Under the pieces are notes generated by a model that was given only the letters and a program-made list of their open reading frames with translations, was not told the origin of the DNA and searched no databases. Positions 10,527-34,242 of a stretch of DNA of 64,000 nt are shown here, one piece after another. Numbering within the stretch: position 1 is the first letter of the stretch; every line of letters starts with the position of its first letter. The position numbers and the translations under genes were made by a program. Origin of the DNA: Arabidopsis thaliana (taxonomy: Eukaryota > Streptophyta > Magnoliopsida > Brassicales > Brassicaceae); contig NC_003075.7 in the NCBI RefSeq assembly GCF_000001735.4, positions 15,749,001-15,813,000 of the forward strand, given 5' to 3'.

Positions 10527-13500
10527 TTACTCGAGATCTTCAGTGAAATCGACCAGCCTCTCGCCCACTTTGTATCGATTATCGAATTCCAGCTTGTGAA
10601 GGTAGAGGATAAGATCACGAATGAGCTTGACACTAAACCATATGGGGATTAAGGCAAGGATCGCCGGCCAAATGAACCGCTGGACGGTTAAGTTGACTGC
10701 ACTGGAAAATCCAAGAATTGGGAACAGAGAGTTTACCACCACGTAGGGAACGCAGAGAGTGAATAAAAGGGACACTATGATCGAACCAATAACATCTCGA
10801 ATCAGCCACGTAAAGGGAAGTCGGTTGATTGTAACGCTTCTGATTCTTTGAAGCTTTTCCCGCCAGGCCACAGTTGCAAAACAGTTGATCCGTGTGAGCA
10901 TAGTCTGCGAGAGAAGAAAGCAGTTACAATAACGAGTTCTTGATTGAAGCAATAATGATGGACAGACGTTTCATCTTACCAGAAAGATCCAGATGTGTAG
11001 GACGACTACACCGATCAACCAATCGTGGAGCAAGTTATATACTGGGGATTCACCTAGCGGAACTTGTGATGGGATGATGATCATAAGGTCGATAAGGAGA
11101 CCGAGCACTCCCGGTATGACAGAGATCTGTTCACAGCAAAACATCATGATTCAAAAATTCATAATATTCAGACGTTTTCAGTGAAAGAGTTTTGGGATTT
11201 CTTACCCATATGGAGAATAACAAGACATTCCGTATGAACATCAGGACATGGTTGAGAAGCAAATCGGTTCTTCCCGTTATGAAATGATCATAGACAAAGC
11301 AAGTGATGATATAGATTCCTCGCAGGATACAGAATCCAATCCAGAAAGCACAAAGATCTAAAATGATTGGTTTTAAAATTAGAAGCATAATACAAAGGAG
11401 AAAGACGTGTGAAGCAAGATTAAGAAAGTACAAACCGTCGTGTTTGAGTCCGAAACTTAGCATGAAGAAAGAGATAGAGTGGAAAAACGCCCTTCCCACT
11501 AGAATTGGTAAAGCCATGAAGGTTGTACTAACAAGAAACATACTCAGAGAAGCAAGAATCAACATCACTCCAATCCTCACCATAAACCTGAGACTTCAAC
11601 TTATCAGAATATAGATTTTGCGAAGGAAGTTATCTCTATTAAAAGCATGTTAACTACTACCTTTTATCTCTTTGCTCGTTTGTATCCTTTTCACAGGTGG
11701 TATCGCTTTGAGATCCATGCAAACTGACCATAGAGCCTTCAGCTATGCCAAATACTAGACACCGAAGTCTCATATTATGATTTGCACGGTGTTTTCGGGG
11801 CTCTCCAAGCAAGAAATCACTCAACTTGAGCAAAGAACTGATAGTGATAACCCACTTGTGAACTATGGGTCTGATGGATGGTCTAATTAAATTGGCTAAC
11901 CACCGGGGACCGAATATTACTAGGCACATATAAGCAACAAGTAAGCCAAACACAAACTCATCCTCGTACACCCTGCATATCCCTTATTAGGCACATTTTG
12001 TTCAAGAATCGAGAAATTAGAAACATTATGTGGTAAGGTCCAGAGGAGCTTACCCAAATTGGAGAGGGAAAAAGGACTGGCTGATGAGACTGATTGTTTT
12101 TATTGGTAAGTGAAGCACAATCACCACCATTGTCCCATGCAAAGCAAACGCCAAGAGAATGGGACCAAGATGCAGTTTGGTGACTTTGTAGTTTGGTTCT
12201 GCAACATCTAGCAGATACCATAAGGCTCGTTTCTGAACTATCTGCCAAAAGAAAGAAGAGAAAGTGGAGTAAACTAGATGATGCGTGAGAACTGAACAAA
12301 AAGTTCAAATTTTACCTTTTGGATAAGCTCCATGCAACTTAAAGCAGATACCAAGTACAACGTTCCCATTAACCAATGTTTGTCAGCCATGAGTGGATAG
12401 TCTGAAAGAACCTCAACGGTGTGGGAAGCTGTCTTTCCCAGTATAGGGAAAGTGCAGAAATGTAGCCAGCAACCAAGTAACCAAGGCAGAACACCGAGTT
12501 TAAAAGACAAGATGAATGTATCCTTAACTGACGGTAAAAACGTTCTGACGCTTGTTAGATAAGTGTCTCGAGACATAGTAAAGACTCCTCCAAGGCAAGC
12601 CAATAAAACTGAGCGTATAACCATATCTCCAGCAGCCATTTCAGATGCATTTTCCGCAATCCAACCGTGTGGGAGACAGCGTAGGAGAACTAAAACAACT
12701 CGGCCAATCGAAAATGGTAAAAGAACCCTGAAGAAAGACCAATAGATGTTGATGGCAAGAACCTGTAGAGAAAAGAAAAGAATCTGTTACACAACATGGT
12801 GAAACATTAATGTTAATCCGGAAAGCTAAGACAACAATCTCTACAGTGCATGATTCTCTTTATGTAAGAGTAATTGAATAAAGAGAGCTGGGACTTACAG
12901 CAAAAGTGTTGTCACTCAAAAGGGAAAAAACCCTTCTGATGGCTCCAAATTGATGAAGGGGCGTGTTTCGAGGAACAAACGCTAGTGCAAGAGGTCCCCT
13001 TTGAAAGATATGGAGAAATGGCAACTGTAAGAGCTGATCATGCCACCAATCACACAGAATTTGCAAATGATTTGCTAACAGCAGCACAATTCCAGTAACA
13101 TCTCTATCTTTAAGACCATTCTCTAAGATGATCATACGACGCAAGAACTCGGGGTGTCTCCTTAAAAGCACTCTTATCGTTTCCATTTGAACAACCATCT
13201 CGGTGGCACTAGACACTATCTGAGCAGTGTAAAACAGACCAGGAAATCTCAAGGACAGTTCAAAAACAGTCTGGTTCACAAACTCACTTTCCCTGCCCCA
13301 AGGACGAAAAGAAAAGCAGTATGCGTTGAAAGGCATCATCAAGATCCAAGGAAGAATCAGGTTCATGAAACGTAATGCTCTCATTAGCAATCCCATCAAG
13401 AATTCGTGCCATGGTAGTCTCTCTGGAGCGTTCTCGGAATAAACCGGAACAATTGAGTAGCTACGTTTGCAAATCTACAGTGGGAACAAGAAAAAGAGAG

Positions 13501-13847
13501 AAACTTTAGAGACATCTTCCTCAAATCACATAGAAAAGAGGAAATTTTTGAAAAAGAAGTAAACTTTAAACTCAATTCGTAGCAGAAACAGAGTTTTTGA
13601 AAAAGGGGTTTAAAACCTCGCAATGGTTGCGTTTACGGCGATTGAGCCAGAGGAAAAGACAATCTGAGTGGATATACTTGAGAGAGCCTCTACACGCGCA
13701 CGGATGTCTCAACGGATTGTCTGGTTCCTCCGGTGATTGGCAAATCCGACAAATGTCTACAGCTTTGTTATTTATGTCTGATACTTCTTCTGTAGTAACA
13801 GCTTCGCCGGAGCCAACGAGTTTGTCTTCCGCCGGAGAAATCTCCAT
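10527..13847 (-). CDS. Doa10/TEB4-like RING-CH transmembrane E3 ubiquitin ligase
   Basis: Predicted ER-membrane ubiquitin ligase of the Doa10/TEB4 (MARCH6) family. Exons in transcript order: 13847-13617, 13474-12899, 12762-12316, 12241-12054, 11972-11661, 11587-11436, 11357-11206, 11126-10980 and 10904-10527, giving 860 aa. The N-terminal RING-CH finger has the full C4HC3 set: C33, C36, C50, C52, H60, C63, C76, C79, with CRICQSPEEPDNPLRHPCAC at its start. An intron falls just before the last Cys pair. The rest has many hydrophobic helices (about 12 or more), the first near 97-126, separated by basic loops. It is shorter than the better known Arabidopsis relative SUD1/CER9, which I remember as about 1,100 aa. 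I remember this locus as At4g32670, described only as a RING/FYVE/PHD protein. Substrates are unknown to me. Confidence 0.9.
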
Positions 13848-14461
13848 TTCCGGGAACTAGAAACCTTGGAACTTCGATTGTATCTCTCTCTTTCTCTTCA
13901 GTCTGCACTTTCACTTTAGCGGCAAATGAAAAAAATGGCTGCCAAAAAGAAAAAAAAAAGTAATTTATAAATAATCAAAAAAAAAGAAAAAAAAAAAGAA
14001 ACAAACGTTTATGATTCGTCGTATGACGTATTTTTACCTTTGTTTTTTTGACAGCGACAGAGGGACTTTCTTACGTTGCTTCCCTAATTTCTCGGTAATT
14101 TATTGTGTGACAGCCAAAAATTTATTTACTTCTTCCTTTGTCTTTCTCTTCAGTCTGCACTTTCCCACCTTAACTTTTCTTTTCCTTTCAGAGATCACAA
14201 AATCTCAAAACAAGAAAAAATACACCCTAATTCAGTGATGCAATGATAACTTTAAAAAAAATTGGAGGAGAACCTTTAAATTTATTCTTCCAAACTACCA
14301 AACACCAATAAATATTGATCTTCTCACGCAAAAGAAAAGGAAAGAGAAAGATATCTGAAACATGTAATTATGTTTTGGAACTAACTATAATTTTAAGATA
14401 TTCAAACCATAAGCAAAACACAAATCTACCGAGCACAAAGAAACCTAATTTAAAAGGTGAC
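13848..14461. promoter_or_regulatory. Upstream region of the RING-CH ligase gene
   Basis: This stretch lies between the start of the ligase gene and the end of GET2, both on the minus strand. It contains A-rich runs at about 13960-14000 and two similar segments near 13893-13920 and 14143-14175 sharing CTTCAGTCTGCACTTTC. It should hold the ligase promoter and the GET2 3' UTR. I see no reading frame worth calling. Confidence 0.45.
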
Positions 14462-16039
14462 CTAAGGAAAGATGCTTTGGGTGACCAAGAGGCCACATAT
14501 GAGAATCACAGCGTATAAGCTAAAATCCATAAGAAGTGCATCCATTATCTTCTTCACCATCATCACCGTCTCCAAAGCGTTGCCTACTTGGTCCACAATA
14601 CCCTGCCCGCTCATCACCGTCCCTGAGGCCGAGGAAGAGTCTCCACGATGACTCAGCAGAACACGTCCAAGCACAATTGTGGCATCAGTCAAGACAAGCA
14701 AGAAAACTGGCCTGAAGCTTACAATGTTGCCTAGGGAAGAGAAACCGAGATGAGATAGTATGACAACAAGTGCAATCGCAAGAGCTGTGAACATCCGTGC
14801 GTATTCCGAAGCATCAATGGCCGCTCCAATGTGCTTTGGTGTGATGGCGTTCACAAAACTAACCACAGGAATAAATGCTTGAGAAGCACCTAAATCTACC
14901 ACTGATGGGTTTTGAACACTTGATGTTGTAGGAGGCGGTTGTATTGTTGTTGTGTCTCTAGGATCTGAAGCAGAGGCTTCTGCCAATGTTTCAGCATGCC
15001 TCTGAGGCTGAAGAGGTTCTTCCCTGCTTTGATGGATGATATGATCCACATTCTCAAGCATTGCAGCATCAGAGATGTTGTCCTGGTGACTTGTGAAAGC
15101 TGCAATTTCACAACCAAGGATCATCAAAATCAGCAAAGGTTAGCTTCAAGAAACGCCAAAAAGAACATTCACAATCAATGGGTTTTTCCACCACCACTAA
15201 GAACCCACTGATTGTGAATATATACAACGCCTTAAGATTTATTGGCTCCAATCAAGCAGCGTAGCAATCTTTTCCTTCCAAACTTTGTGACACAATACAA
15301 GGCAAGCAAATTTCAAAAACACACAACATAATAAGCTTTCCAAACACTTGACTGTGGTTGAACCACACCTATAAAGAATTTCACAGAATGGCAAAGAAAA
15401 TTTCAAGGGGCGAGGTGACTTAAGCAAAAGTAGAGAACAGTGAAATCAGGTTCATAATATCTAATTTCAGCTTAAGACAAGTAGGTTCCAAGTTGAAATC
15501 TGGATTTAACAGCTTCACTGCCCATTAACTACTATACTCAGAGGACAAAATAAACTAAAAGATAAAAATGTAGATAATGCGTTGTCCTATTCTTCTCTAC
15601 AAATTTGCCCTATTTCAAACATCCAATGGTTCAAGCCGGGTTCTTAACACACATGAATTCCACTCTGAAACGAGCCAAACACACATAAAATCTGATCAAA
15701 GAAGCCAATTTGATTATCCTTTCACCCAATAGAGTAAGTAAAATTCGATTGTGTCGCTCAAATTCTTACACACACAAACAATCCAAGGATGACAATATTC
15801 CCTAGAGAAAGAGAGAGCGAAAGAGTACCGATTTCTTGAGCTTTAAGAATCTGATCGCGAGGGGGAATCGTATCCGGTAAGGATTGGTCAGTTTGAAGGT
15901 CAGACTGGGAAAGGGAAGAAGTAGAATCGGAAGGAGGTGGAGAAGGAACGCCGTTGATCTGACCAGTGATAAAGGCTAAACGATCAGATCCTCTATCTAG
16001 GATCTTCCGCCTCCTGGCTTCTCTGCTGTTCGACGCCAT
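14462..16039 (-). CDS. GET2: GET2/CAML-type ER receptor for tail-anchored protein insertion
   Basis: Two exons, 16039-15829 and 15099-14462, give 282 aa. The N-terminus is cytosolic in this family and begins MASNSREARRRKILDRGSDR. The RRRK cluster (residues 9-12) followed by an ILDRGSDRL helix is the motif by which yeast Get2 and animal CAML bind the ATPase GET3. A Ser/Pro/Gln-rich linker follows, then three hydrophobic segments at about 173-191, 200-219 and 263-282, the last ending the protein. This fits GET2, which with GET1 inserts tail-anchored proteins into the ER. I recall At4g32680 being reported as the GET1-interacting Arabidopsis GET2; sequence alone would only give 'membrane protein'. 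The start was chosen at 16039; an upstream in-frame ATG at 16090 would put extra residues ahead of the conserved motif. Confidence 0.85.
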
Positions 16040-16485
16040 TGCCTCACCGGAATATTTCTTGTCTTCGGAGCGAGGAAAAGAGGAAACCAATTCTCGACGG
16101 GGTCAGCTCAGCTTAGTCCTTTTTAAACGCGGATTTTAAATCACTTATTTCTTCAAACGCAAATCGTCGTCACTAAAGAGTTTGTCGCGTTTAGAATAAT
16201 GGGCTTCTTAACGGGCCAATTCAAGTGTGCCCAATTACTTCAAAATCCTAAATTGATTGGATAGGACCAAAAGTCAAAGAGAATCATCAAGACAAGTGTC
16301 TTTAGTTTTGGTCACGGCATATGCCAAAAAGGCCCAACTAGTGTAATAGAAAAAAGAGAGCGTTGCCTCCACGCGACCACGACCAGAGCCCCCACCATTC
16401 CTTTTTAAAATTCAATTCAATCACCCACAGTTTCTTCATCACTGCGAGAGAGACGAAAACCAGAGAGAGAGAGAGAGAGAGGGAG
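16040..16485. promoter_or_regulatory. Shared head-to-head promoter of GET2 and GLB3
   Basis: Only 446 bp separate the two divergent start codons. Site II-type motifs are at 16200-16205 (TGGGCT, forward) and 16331-16336 (GGCCCA, i.e. TGGGCC reverse), with a further GGGCC at 16213-16217. A GA-rich tract at 16461-16483 lies in the presumed GLB3 leader, directly before its ATG. The region looks like a compact bidirectional promoter; this is inferred from spacing and motifs. Confidence 0.55.
16461..16483. repeat. GA microsatellite in the GLB3 leader
   Basis: A run of GA dinucleotides ends three bases before the GLB3 start codon, so it is almost certainly part of the 5' UTR. Confidence 0.8.
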
Positions 16486-17862
16486 ATGCAATCGCTGCAA
16501 GATAAGGCATCGGTGTTAAGCGGCGTCGATCAGGCTGAGGCGTTCGCCATCGACGAGTCCAATCTGTTCGACAAGCTTGGTCTTCAGACATTCATCAACC
16601 TATCCACCAATTTCTATACCAGGTATTGTGTTCGCTCTGGAGTCTGGGTTATATTATAGCTCTCACTTGCTAAGCTCCATTTTTCGATTAAAATCTGGTG
16701 TAGACTAGGAGATTTTGGTTGAAAGTGTGAACCTTTAATATTGATGAAGAATCAATTCCAGTCTCTCTGCTTGTTCAAATGAGGAATTGAGATAACTTTT
16801 CCTATGATAATGGCTTGGAATTGCAGATATGAAAGTGTTATAAGATATACTAGTTTCTGATTTGACAAGTCTCTTAAGTCCTTCTTACCTAGACAAGTTT
16901 TAAGATTTTGGGTAATGCTTCTACTTATGGACATTGTGTTCTTAATGAATTTCTTGTTTTTGAAATGGGTATTAGGGTATATGATGACGAAGAAGAATGG
17001 TTTCAATCAATATTTTCTAACTCTAACAAAGAAGATGCCATCCAAAACCAGTATGAGTTCTTTGTCCAGCGTATGGGAGGCCCTCCTTTGTATTCTCAGA
17101 GAAAAGGTTTGCCTTTTTATCTTAAATTTAGATTCTTTTCCCTTAGTTATGTGTTTTAACATTCATATGCTGTTTGCTGCGATCCCTTAGTTATATATGT
17201 GTTCATAAGTTGTTGTCTGTGATTGGTTCTCTAGGTTTTTCATGCTTGACTAAAAAATTGCACATCAACTAACTCATTTGTTTTTACCCCTTCGATGCTC
17301 ACTTAGTACACACACTTGTATCTGTATGATTGTATTACAAATGACATTAATGTACATATTTGATATCACACCAATTTTGAGTTGGTTTTGACTAAATATG
17401 ACTTGGCATCTCCAAAATCTCTTTGCTTAACTTGTGGCTGTTTGTTTATCTTACCAATGTGTAGGTCATCCTGCTTTGATCGGACGTCACCGTCCATTTC
17501 CAGTGACCCATCAAGCTGCTGAGAGATGGCTAGAGCACATGCAAAATGCTCTGGACGATTCGGTTGACATTGACCAGGACTCAAAAATCAAAATGATGAA
17601 GTTCTTTAGGTAACACCATCTTCTTCTCAGAGTCAAAAGTCACATAGTTCGATGAAAGTTTGATCGGGTGTTTTATTCAGCTTAAAACCTTAGAATTCTG
17701 TAGATATTAGCAAACAGATTTGATTGGCTACTTTTGATCTGTTTCAGACACACCGCATTTTTCCTTGTGGCTGGAAACGAGCTGAAGAATCAGAATGAGA
17801 AACCGAAGCATAAGCCTCAATGTGCTTGTAAACACGCAGCCAATAAACCAGCAGAAGAATAA
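16486..17862 (+). CDS. GLB3: Truncated (2-on-2) haemoglobin GLB3
   Basis: Plant group II truncated haemoglobin, a small haem protein that binds O2, CO and NO; its exact physiological role is unsettled. Exons: 16486-16622, 16976-17106, 17465-17609 and 17748-17862, giving 175 aa. Residues seen: Tyr44 in NLSTNFYTR (B10 position), proximal His98 in [10 protein letters not shown] (F8), and Trp111 in AAERWLEHM (G8), the group II signature set. The C-terminus ends in a Cys/His/Lys-rich tail ([20 protein letters not shown]) beyond the globin fold, a plant feature that might bind metal. The reading frame stays open for 41 codons upstream without an ATG, so 16486 is the start. I remember it as At4g32690. 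Confidence 0.95.
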
Positions 17863-18439
17863 TTTAACTACAGATTCTTGTTCTACTTTAAGTTTCCATT
17901 CAAAGTACACAAAAGATTCTACGGAATATTGGTCTTTCCTGGAAAGCTATGTAAGAGAAATAGAACTGGTCTACTCTTGGCTCTCACTGCAAATTTGCAA
18001 TAGCACTTTTTCATTAGATGGTCTGACACAAAATATGTAACATTACAAGTATAACTTTTAAGAATATGAACAATTCTAAACATTATTTACAACACTTCAC
18101 CTGATTAGAAAACAAGTACTGTACTCTTCTAATAAAAGCGTTAAAATGCCCAACGGCAACCCAAAAGCAAAAGCACCTTTACGGTTCAAATTGAAAATCT
18201 GAGCGTCAAAACGAGAAAATTGAAATTTTAAAGAAAAAAAAAAAAGAATACAATAATACGCGGTCACAGATAGAGAGAGCTCTGTGTATAGAAGGGAAAT
18301 CAAAAATTCAAACGCTACAGATTCTTTCTGTTTCTTTCTACATCTGCCTGCATTTGGGCGCTCCTCACTTCCCCGGCGTTGCAATCGCCGACTAGGGTTT
18401 TTCTTCAGATCTCCGGCGGTTACTCTATTTCCGCCGCTC
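17863..18439. promoter_or_regulatory. Gap between GLB3 and TEB, with TEB promoter and leader
   Basis: It holds the GLB3 3' UTR and the TEB promoter and leader. A reverse telo-box TAGGGTTT lies at 18393-18400, 40 bp before the TEB ATG. An A-run lies at 18233-18244. No other gene is seen. Confidence 0.5.
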
Positions 18440-30185
<11,746 letters not shown>

Positions 30186-31247
30186 GACATGAGCAAAATT
30201 GCAATAAGTCTTGAAATCTCAATAGAAGAGCCTTGGATGGTCTTGAGCAACTCGCTCACAAAAATGTTCCAACATCCAATGGCTGGACTTGATAGTTGAT
30301 ACCATGCTGCTTTGTCTTCATGAAGTGATGAAGAGAAATGATTTCACCGGTTACATTGACATTCCTTAGATATGGAGATGGATCTGAATGGATCATTCCA
30401 AAGGGATTTGCTCCTGCTGTGTTCTCTCAGAGGAGGCTCTCAACTTATCAGCCCGAAAGAGAGTCAATGTAAAGGTAAAAGGTCTAACCAAAAATAGGTA
30501 ACTTCAATAGCTACTTTAGACAGTGACTATTATTAACATGACCAAAATCATAGAAAGATTAGGCAAAAAGTAACTTGAGGATTTGATTGTAAAAGTTTAA
30601 TGTCAACTTTTTTTCTATATGTACTCATGGTTCCAAAAGAGTAAGTATATATACATTAGTTAATCCTGTACTCCCTCAGATAATACATACATTTTAAAAT
30701 ACTTTGAAATTCATATAAAGGATATGTCGATATCTATAAAGTAAAAACCACTTATGCAACGAGCACTAGACTTATCCCGTGAACCTATCAACCCTGAAAA
30801 AATATACTTTTTCGTAGCTGAAAATTCTCTAGGGGGACCAATTGAAACTTGGAATCCATCTTCCAAAACTTGTCCAATTCAGATAAGTAAAAATGTATTA
30901 TTGTATTAGTAAAGACATGAAATGGTGGTTGCTCACAAGCGGCAATGATGCAAACCAAACCAAGAGTGATTTGCTCTGCTGTCTAATAGTGTTGTCTTAG
31001 CACTAAAATTGAAAAACAACAAAAGAATTTAAGACAAAAAAAAAAGAAATGATTGTTAATCCAATAATCCCCGGAAAAAGGAAAAAAAGTACAGTGAGAA
31101 AGCGATAACACATTCTCAGCGTCAGAAGCTTACACTGCTCTATACGACAAAAACCTCACCTGCTTCCTCCTCCTCTATGAGTTAGTGAATACTGACTGAA
31201 TAAGTTTTCACAATCCTTTGCATACATCACAAAACGGCATCGTTTTG
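30186..31247. other. Intergenic region between TEB and PERK14
   Basis: The first few hundred bases are probably TEB 3' UTR. The rest is AT-rich and should hold the PERK14 promoter and leader. I see no further gene, no transposon ends and no RNA gene. Confidence 0.5.
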
Positions 31248-34242
31248 ATGTCGCTCTCTCCTTCTTCCTCGCCGGCTCCGGCAACTTCCCCGCCTGCCAT
31301 GTCATTACCTCCGGCAGATTCCGTACCTGACACGTCATCACCTCCAGCTCCTCCTTTGTCTCCTCTTCCCCCACCATTGAGCTCTCCTCCGCCGTTGCCT
31401 TCACCACCGCCTCTCTCCGCTCCCACCGCTTCCCCACCGCCTCTTCCGGTTGAATCCCCACCGTCTCCTCCTATAGAATCACCACCGCCTCCTCTACTGG
31501 AATCACCTCCTCCTCCTCCGTTGGAATCTCCATCTCCACCGTCTCCTCACGTCTCAGCTCCTTCCGGTTCACCGCCATTACCCTTCCTTCCCGCCAAACC
31601 TTCTCCGCCGCCTTCTTCACCTCCCTCCGAGACAGTTCCGCCGGGAAATACGATTTCTCCACCACCTCGTTCACTTCCCTCCGAATCAACCCCGCCGGTG
31701 AACACAGCTTCTCCTCCACCGCCATCTCCTCCTCGCCGCCGTAGTGGCCCTAAGCCTTCGTTTCCTCCTCCCATCAATTCTTCTCCACCAAATCCTTCTC
31801 CGAACACTCCGTCACTCCCAGAAACTTCTCCTCCACCTAAACCACCGCTCTCAACGACGCCATTTCCCTCCTCATCCACTCCCCCGCCTAAGAAGTCCCC
31901 TGCAGCAGTAACTCTTCCTTTCTTTGGGCCAGCGGGCCAATTACCGGATGGGACCGTAGCACCTCCTATTGGGCCTGTTATAGAGCCCAAGACGAGTCCA
32001 GCCGAATCAATATCTCCGGGAACGCCACAGCCACTGGTTCCGAAGAGTCTACCTGTAACGACGTCGTATCACCGATCATCCGCCGGATTCTTATTTGGCG
32101 GTGTAATCGTTGGAGCTCTTCTACTAATTCTGTTAGGTCTTCTCTTTGTCTTCTACAGAGCTACCAGAAATAGAAATAACAACAGCAGCTCTGCTCATCA
32201 TCAATCCAAAACTCCCTCAAAAGGTATAAACTTTGAGATCAATTTGTTTCAGACTGTCACTTAAAATGTAATGTAATTGTAAGTTATGATCTTTTTTGCT
32301 TGGATCAGTTCAACATCATCGGGGCGGTAATGCTGGTACGAACCAGGCACATGTTATCACAATGCCACCACCAATCCATGCTAAATATATATCTAGTGGA
32401 GGTTGTGATACGAAGGAGAACAATTCTGTTGCGAAAAACATTTCAATGCCATCTGGAATGTTCTCCTACGAAGAACTTTCAAAAGCAACTGGTGGATTTT
32501 CAGAGGAGAACCTTTTGGGAGAAGGCGGTTTCGGATATGTTCACAAAGGAGTGTTGAAAAACGGGACAGAAGTTGCGGTGAAGCAGCTGAAGATTGGGAG
32601 CTATCAAGGGGAAAGAGAATTCCAAGCTGAGGTTGACACAATCAGTAGGGTTCATCATAAGCACCTCGTTTCATTGGTTGGTTATTGCGTTAATGGAGAT
32701 AAAAGACTCTTGGTTTACGAGTTTGTTCCTAAAGATACCTTGGAGTTCCACTTGCATGGTAAAATAGATATATGATTTCATCCTTTTTGATTTTGTCTTT
32801 AGTTCATTATGTTGAGTATTGTGAGAATATGTGTTGTAGAGAACAGAGGAAGCGTGTTGGAATGGGAAATGAGGCTCAGGATTGCTGTAGGAGCAGCAAA
32901 AGGATTAGCTTATCTTCATGAGGATTGTGAGTTGTTTCTCTTCATAATGGGAATGACAATGGCCTTTTTTGGGTTTTCGACACTGATATTGATTTCTGGT
33001 GCTTGTAATGCAGGCAGTCCAACTATAATTCACCGTGATATCAAAGCAGCTAATATCCTTCTAGATTCCAAATTTGAGGCAAAGGTGATCTGCTCTTTAA
33101 TCTTATCAAAGTTTGGTTTTTAGAACAGAGTTTGCCCATTTTCGGTTTATAGTCACACCATTTTGTTCTATTTAACAAGATTACATGTAGCTTAGAGTTC
33201 TTGTTCTCTTCAGGTCTCTGACTTTGGACTAGCCAAGTTTTTCTCAGACACCAATTCATCATTCACTCATATCTCTACTCGAGTGGTAGGAACTTTCGGG
33301 TAAAACACCATCCATCCATGCTTTATATGTTGTGTCATTGTGTTTAAAAATATTAATTTACGGTTTCAAGTTTCAAGTTTCAAGTTTCAAGTTTCTTCCT
33401 TGTTGTATCGTAAATCCAGATCAAAAGATTTATTGATTACTAAATGCCTTGTGCACCGTCTATTTGGTATGCATTTAAACAGATACATGGCTCCAGAATA
33501 CGCGTCCAGTGGTAAAGTAACTGATAAATCAGATGTATATTCCTTTGGGGTCGTGCTTCTAGAACTCATCACTGGACGTCCATCAATTTTCGCCAAAGAT
33601 TCTTCCACAAACCAGAGTTTAGTAGACTGGGTAAGTCAAAGTACATGATGATGATGATGATACCATTAGGTTTTCTTTTTCCCACTAGTTATTAGATGAA
33701 AATGAAACTCCAGTATAACTGCAAGCTTGAAACTTCATTAGACTGTAAATTTTGATTATTCCTCAGGCGAGGCCATTGCTTACGAAAGCAATCTCTGGAG
33801 AAAGTTTTGACTTTCTTGTAGACTCAAGGTTGGAGAAGAATTACGATACAACTCAGATGGCAAACATGGCTGCTTGTGCTGCTGCTTGCATACGCCAATC
33901 AGCTTGGCTTCGGCCTAGAATGAGCCAGGTCTGAGATTTAGTTTAAATACATGTATTCGTCCATATATCCGAAAGGAACAAGCCTAATCCATGAATACAT
34001 TTATATCTTGAAAAAAACTTGAATAGGTAGTACGTGCTCTTGAAGGCGAGGTGGCCCTGAGAAAGGTCGAAGAGACTGGGAATAGCGTGACCTATAGCTC
34101 TTCTGAAAACCCGAATGACATCACACCACGGTATGGAACAAATAAGAGGAGATTCGACACAGGTTCAAGCGATGGTTACACTTCAGAATATGGAGTTAAC
34201 CCTTCTCAGTCGAGCAGTGAACATCAACAGGTGAATACTTAG
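31248..34242 (+). CDS. PERK14: Proline-rich extensin-like receptor kinase PERK14
   Basis: A receptor-like kinase thought to sense cell-wall state at the plasma membrane. Exons: 31248-32223, 32309-32758, 32840-32926, 33014-33084, 33214-33299, 33483-33630, 33767-33928 and 34027-34242, giving 731 aa. The first 240 or so residues are an extracellular domain packed with SPPPP/PPPSPP motifs and little else. One membrane segment lies at about 281-303 ([20 protein letters not shown]). The kinase has GEGGFGYV (396-403), Lys417 in [15 protein letters not shown] with Asp513, DFG (531-533), and GTFGYMAPEY. It is an RD kinase with every catalytic residue present. No hydrophobic signal peptide is seen, which is usual for PERKs. 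The in-frame sequence upstream of 31248 has no ATG. Long reading frames opposite exon 1 are shadows of the proline codons. Remembered as At4g32710. Confidence 0.95.
33364..33395. repeat. Four-copy TTTCAAG repeat in PERK14 intron 5
   Basis: Four exact copies of the 7-bp unit TTTCAAG plus TTTC. It sits in the intron between exons 5 and 6, about 90 bp before the acceptor. Confidence 0.95.

Noticed and set aside
16363..16485. In-frame N-terminal extension of GLB3
   Set aside because: The frame is open but has no ATG, and the added residues come from the GA repeat in the leader.
18353..18361. E2F-like site (TTTGGGCGC) before TEB
   Set aside because: It has one base too many compared with TTTSSCGC, so I do not call it a site.
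31471..31990. Long Gly/Glu-rich open frames on the minus strand
   Set aside because: They mirror the proline codons of the PERK14 ectodomain and have no independent start context or homology.
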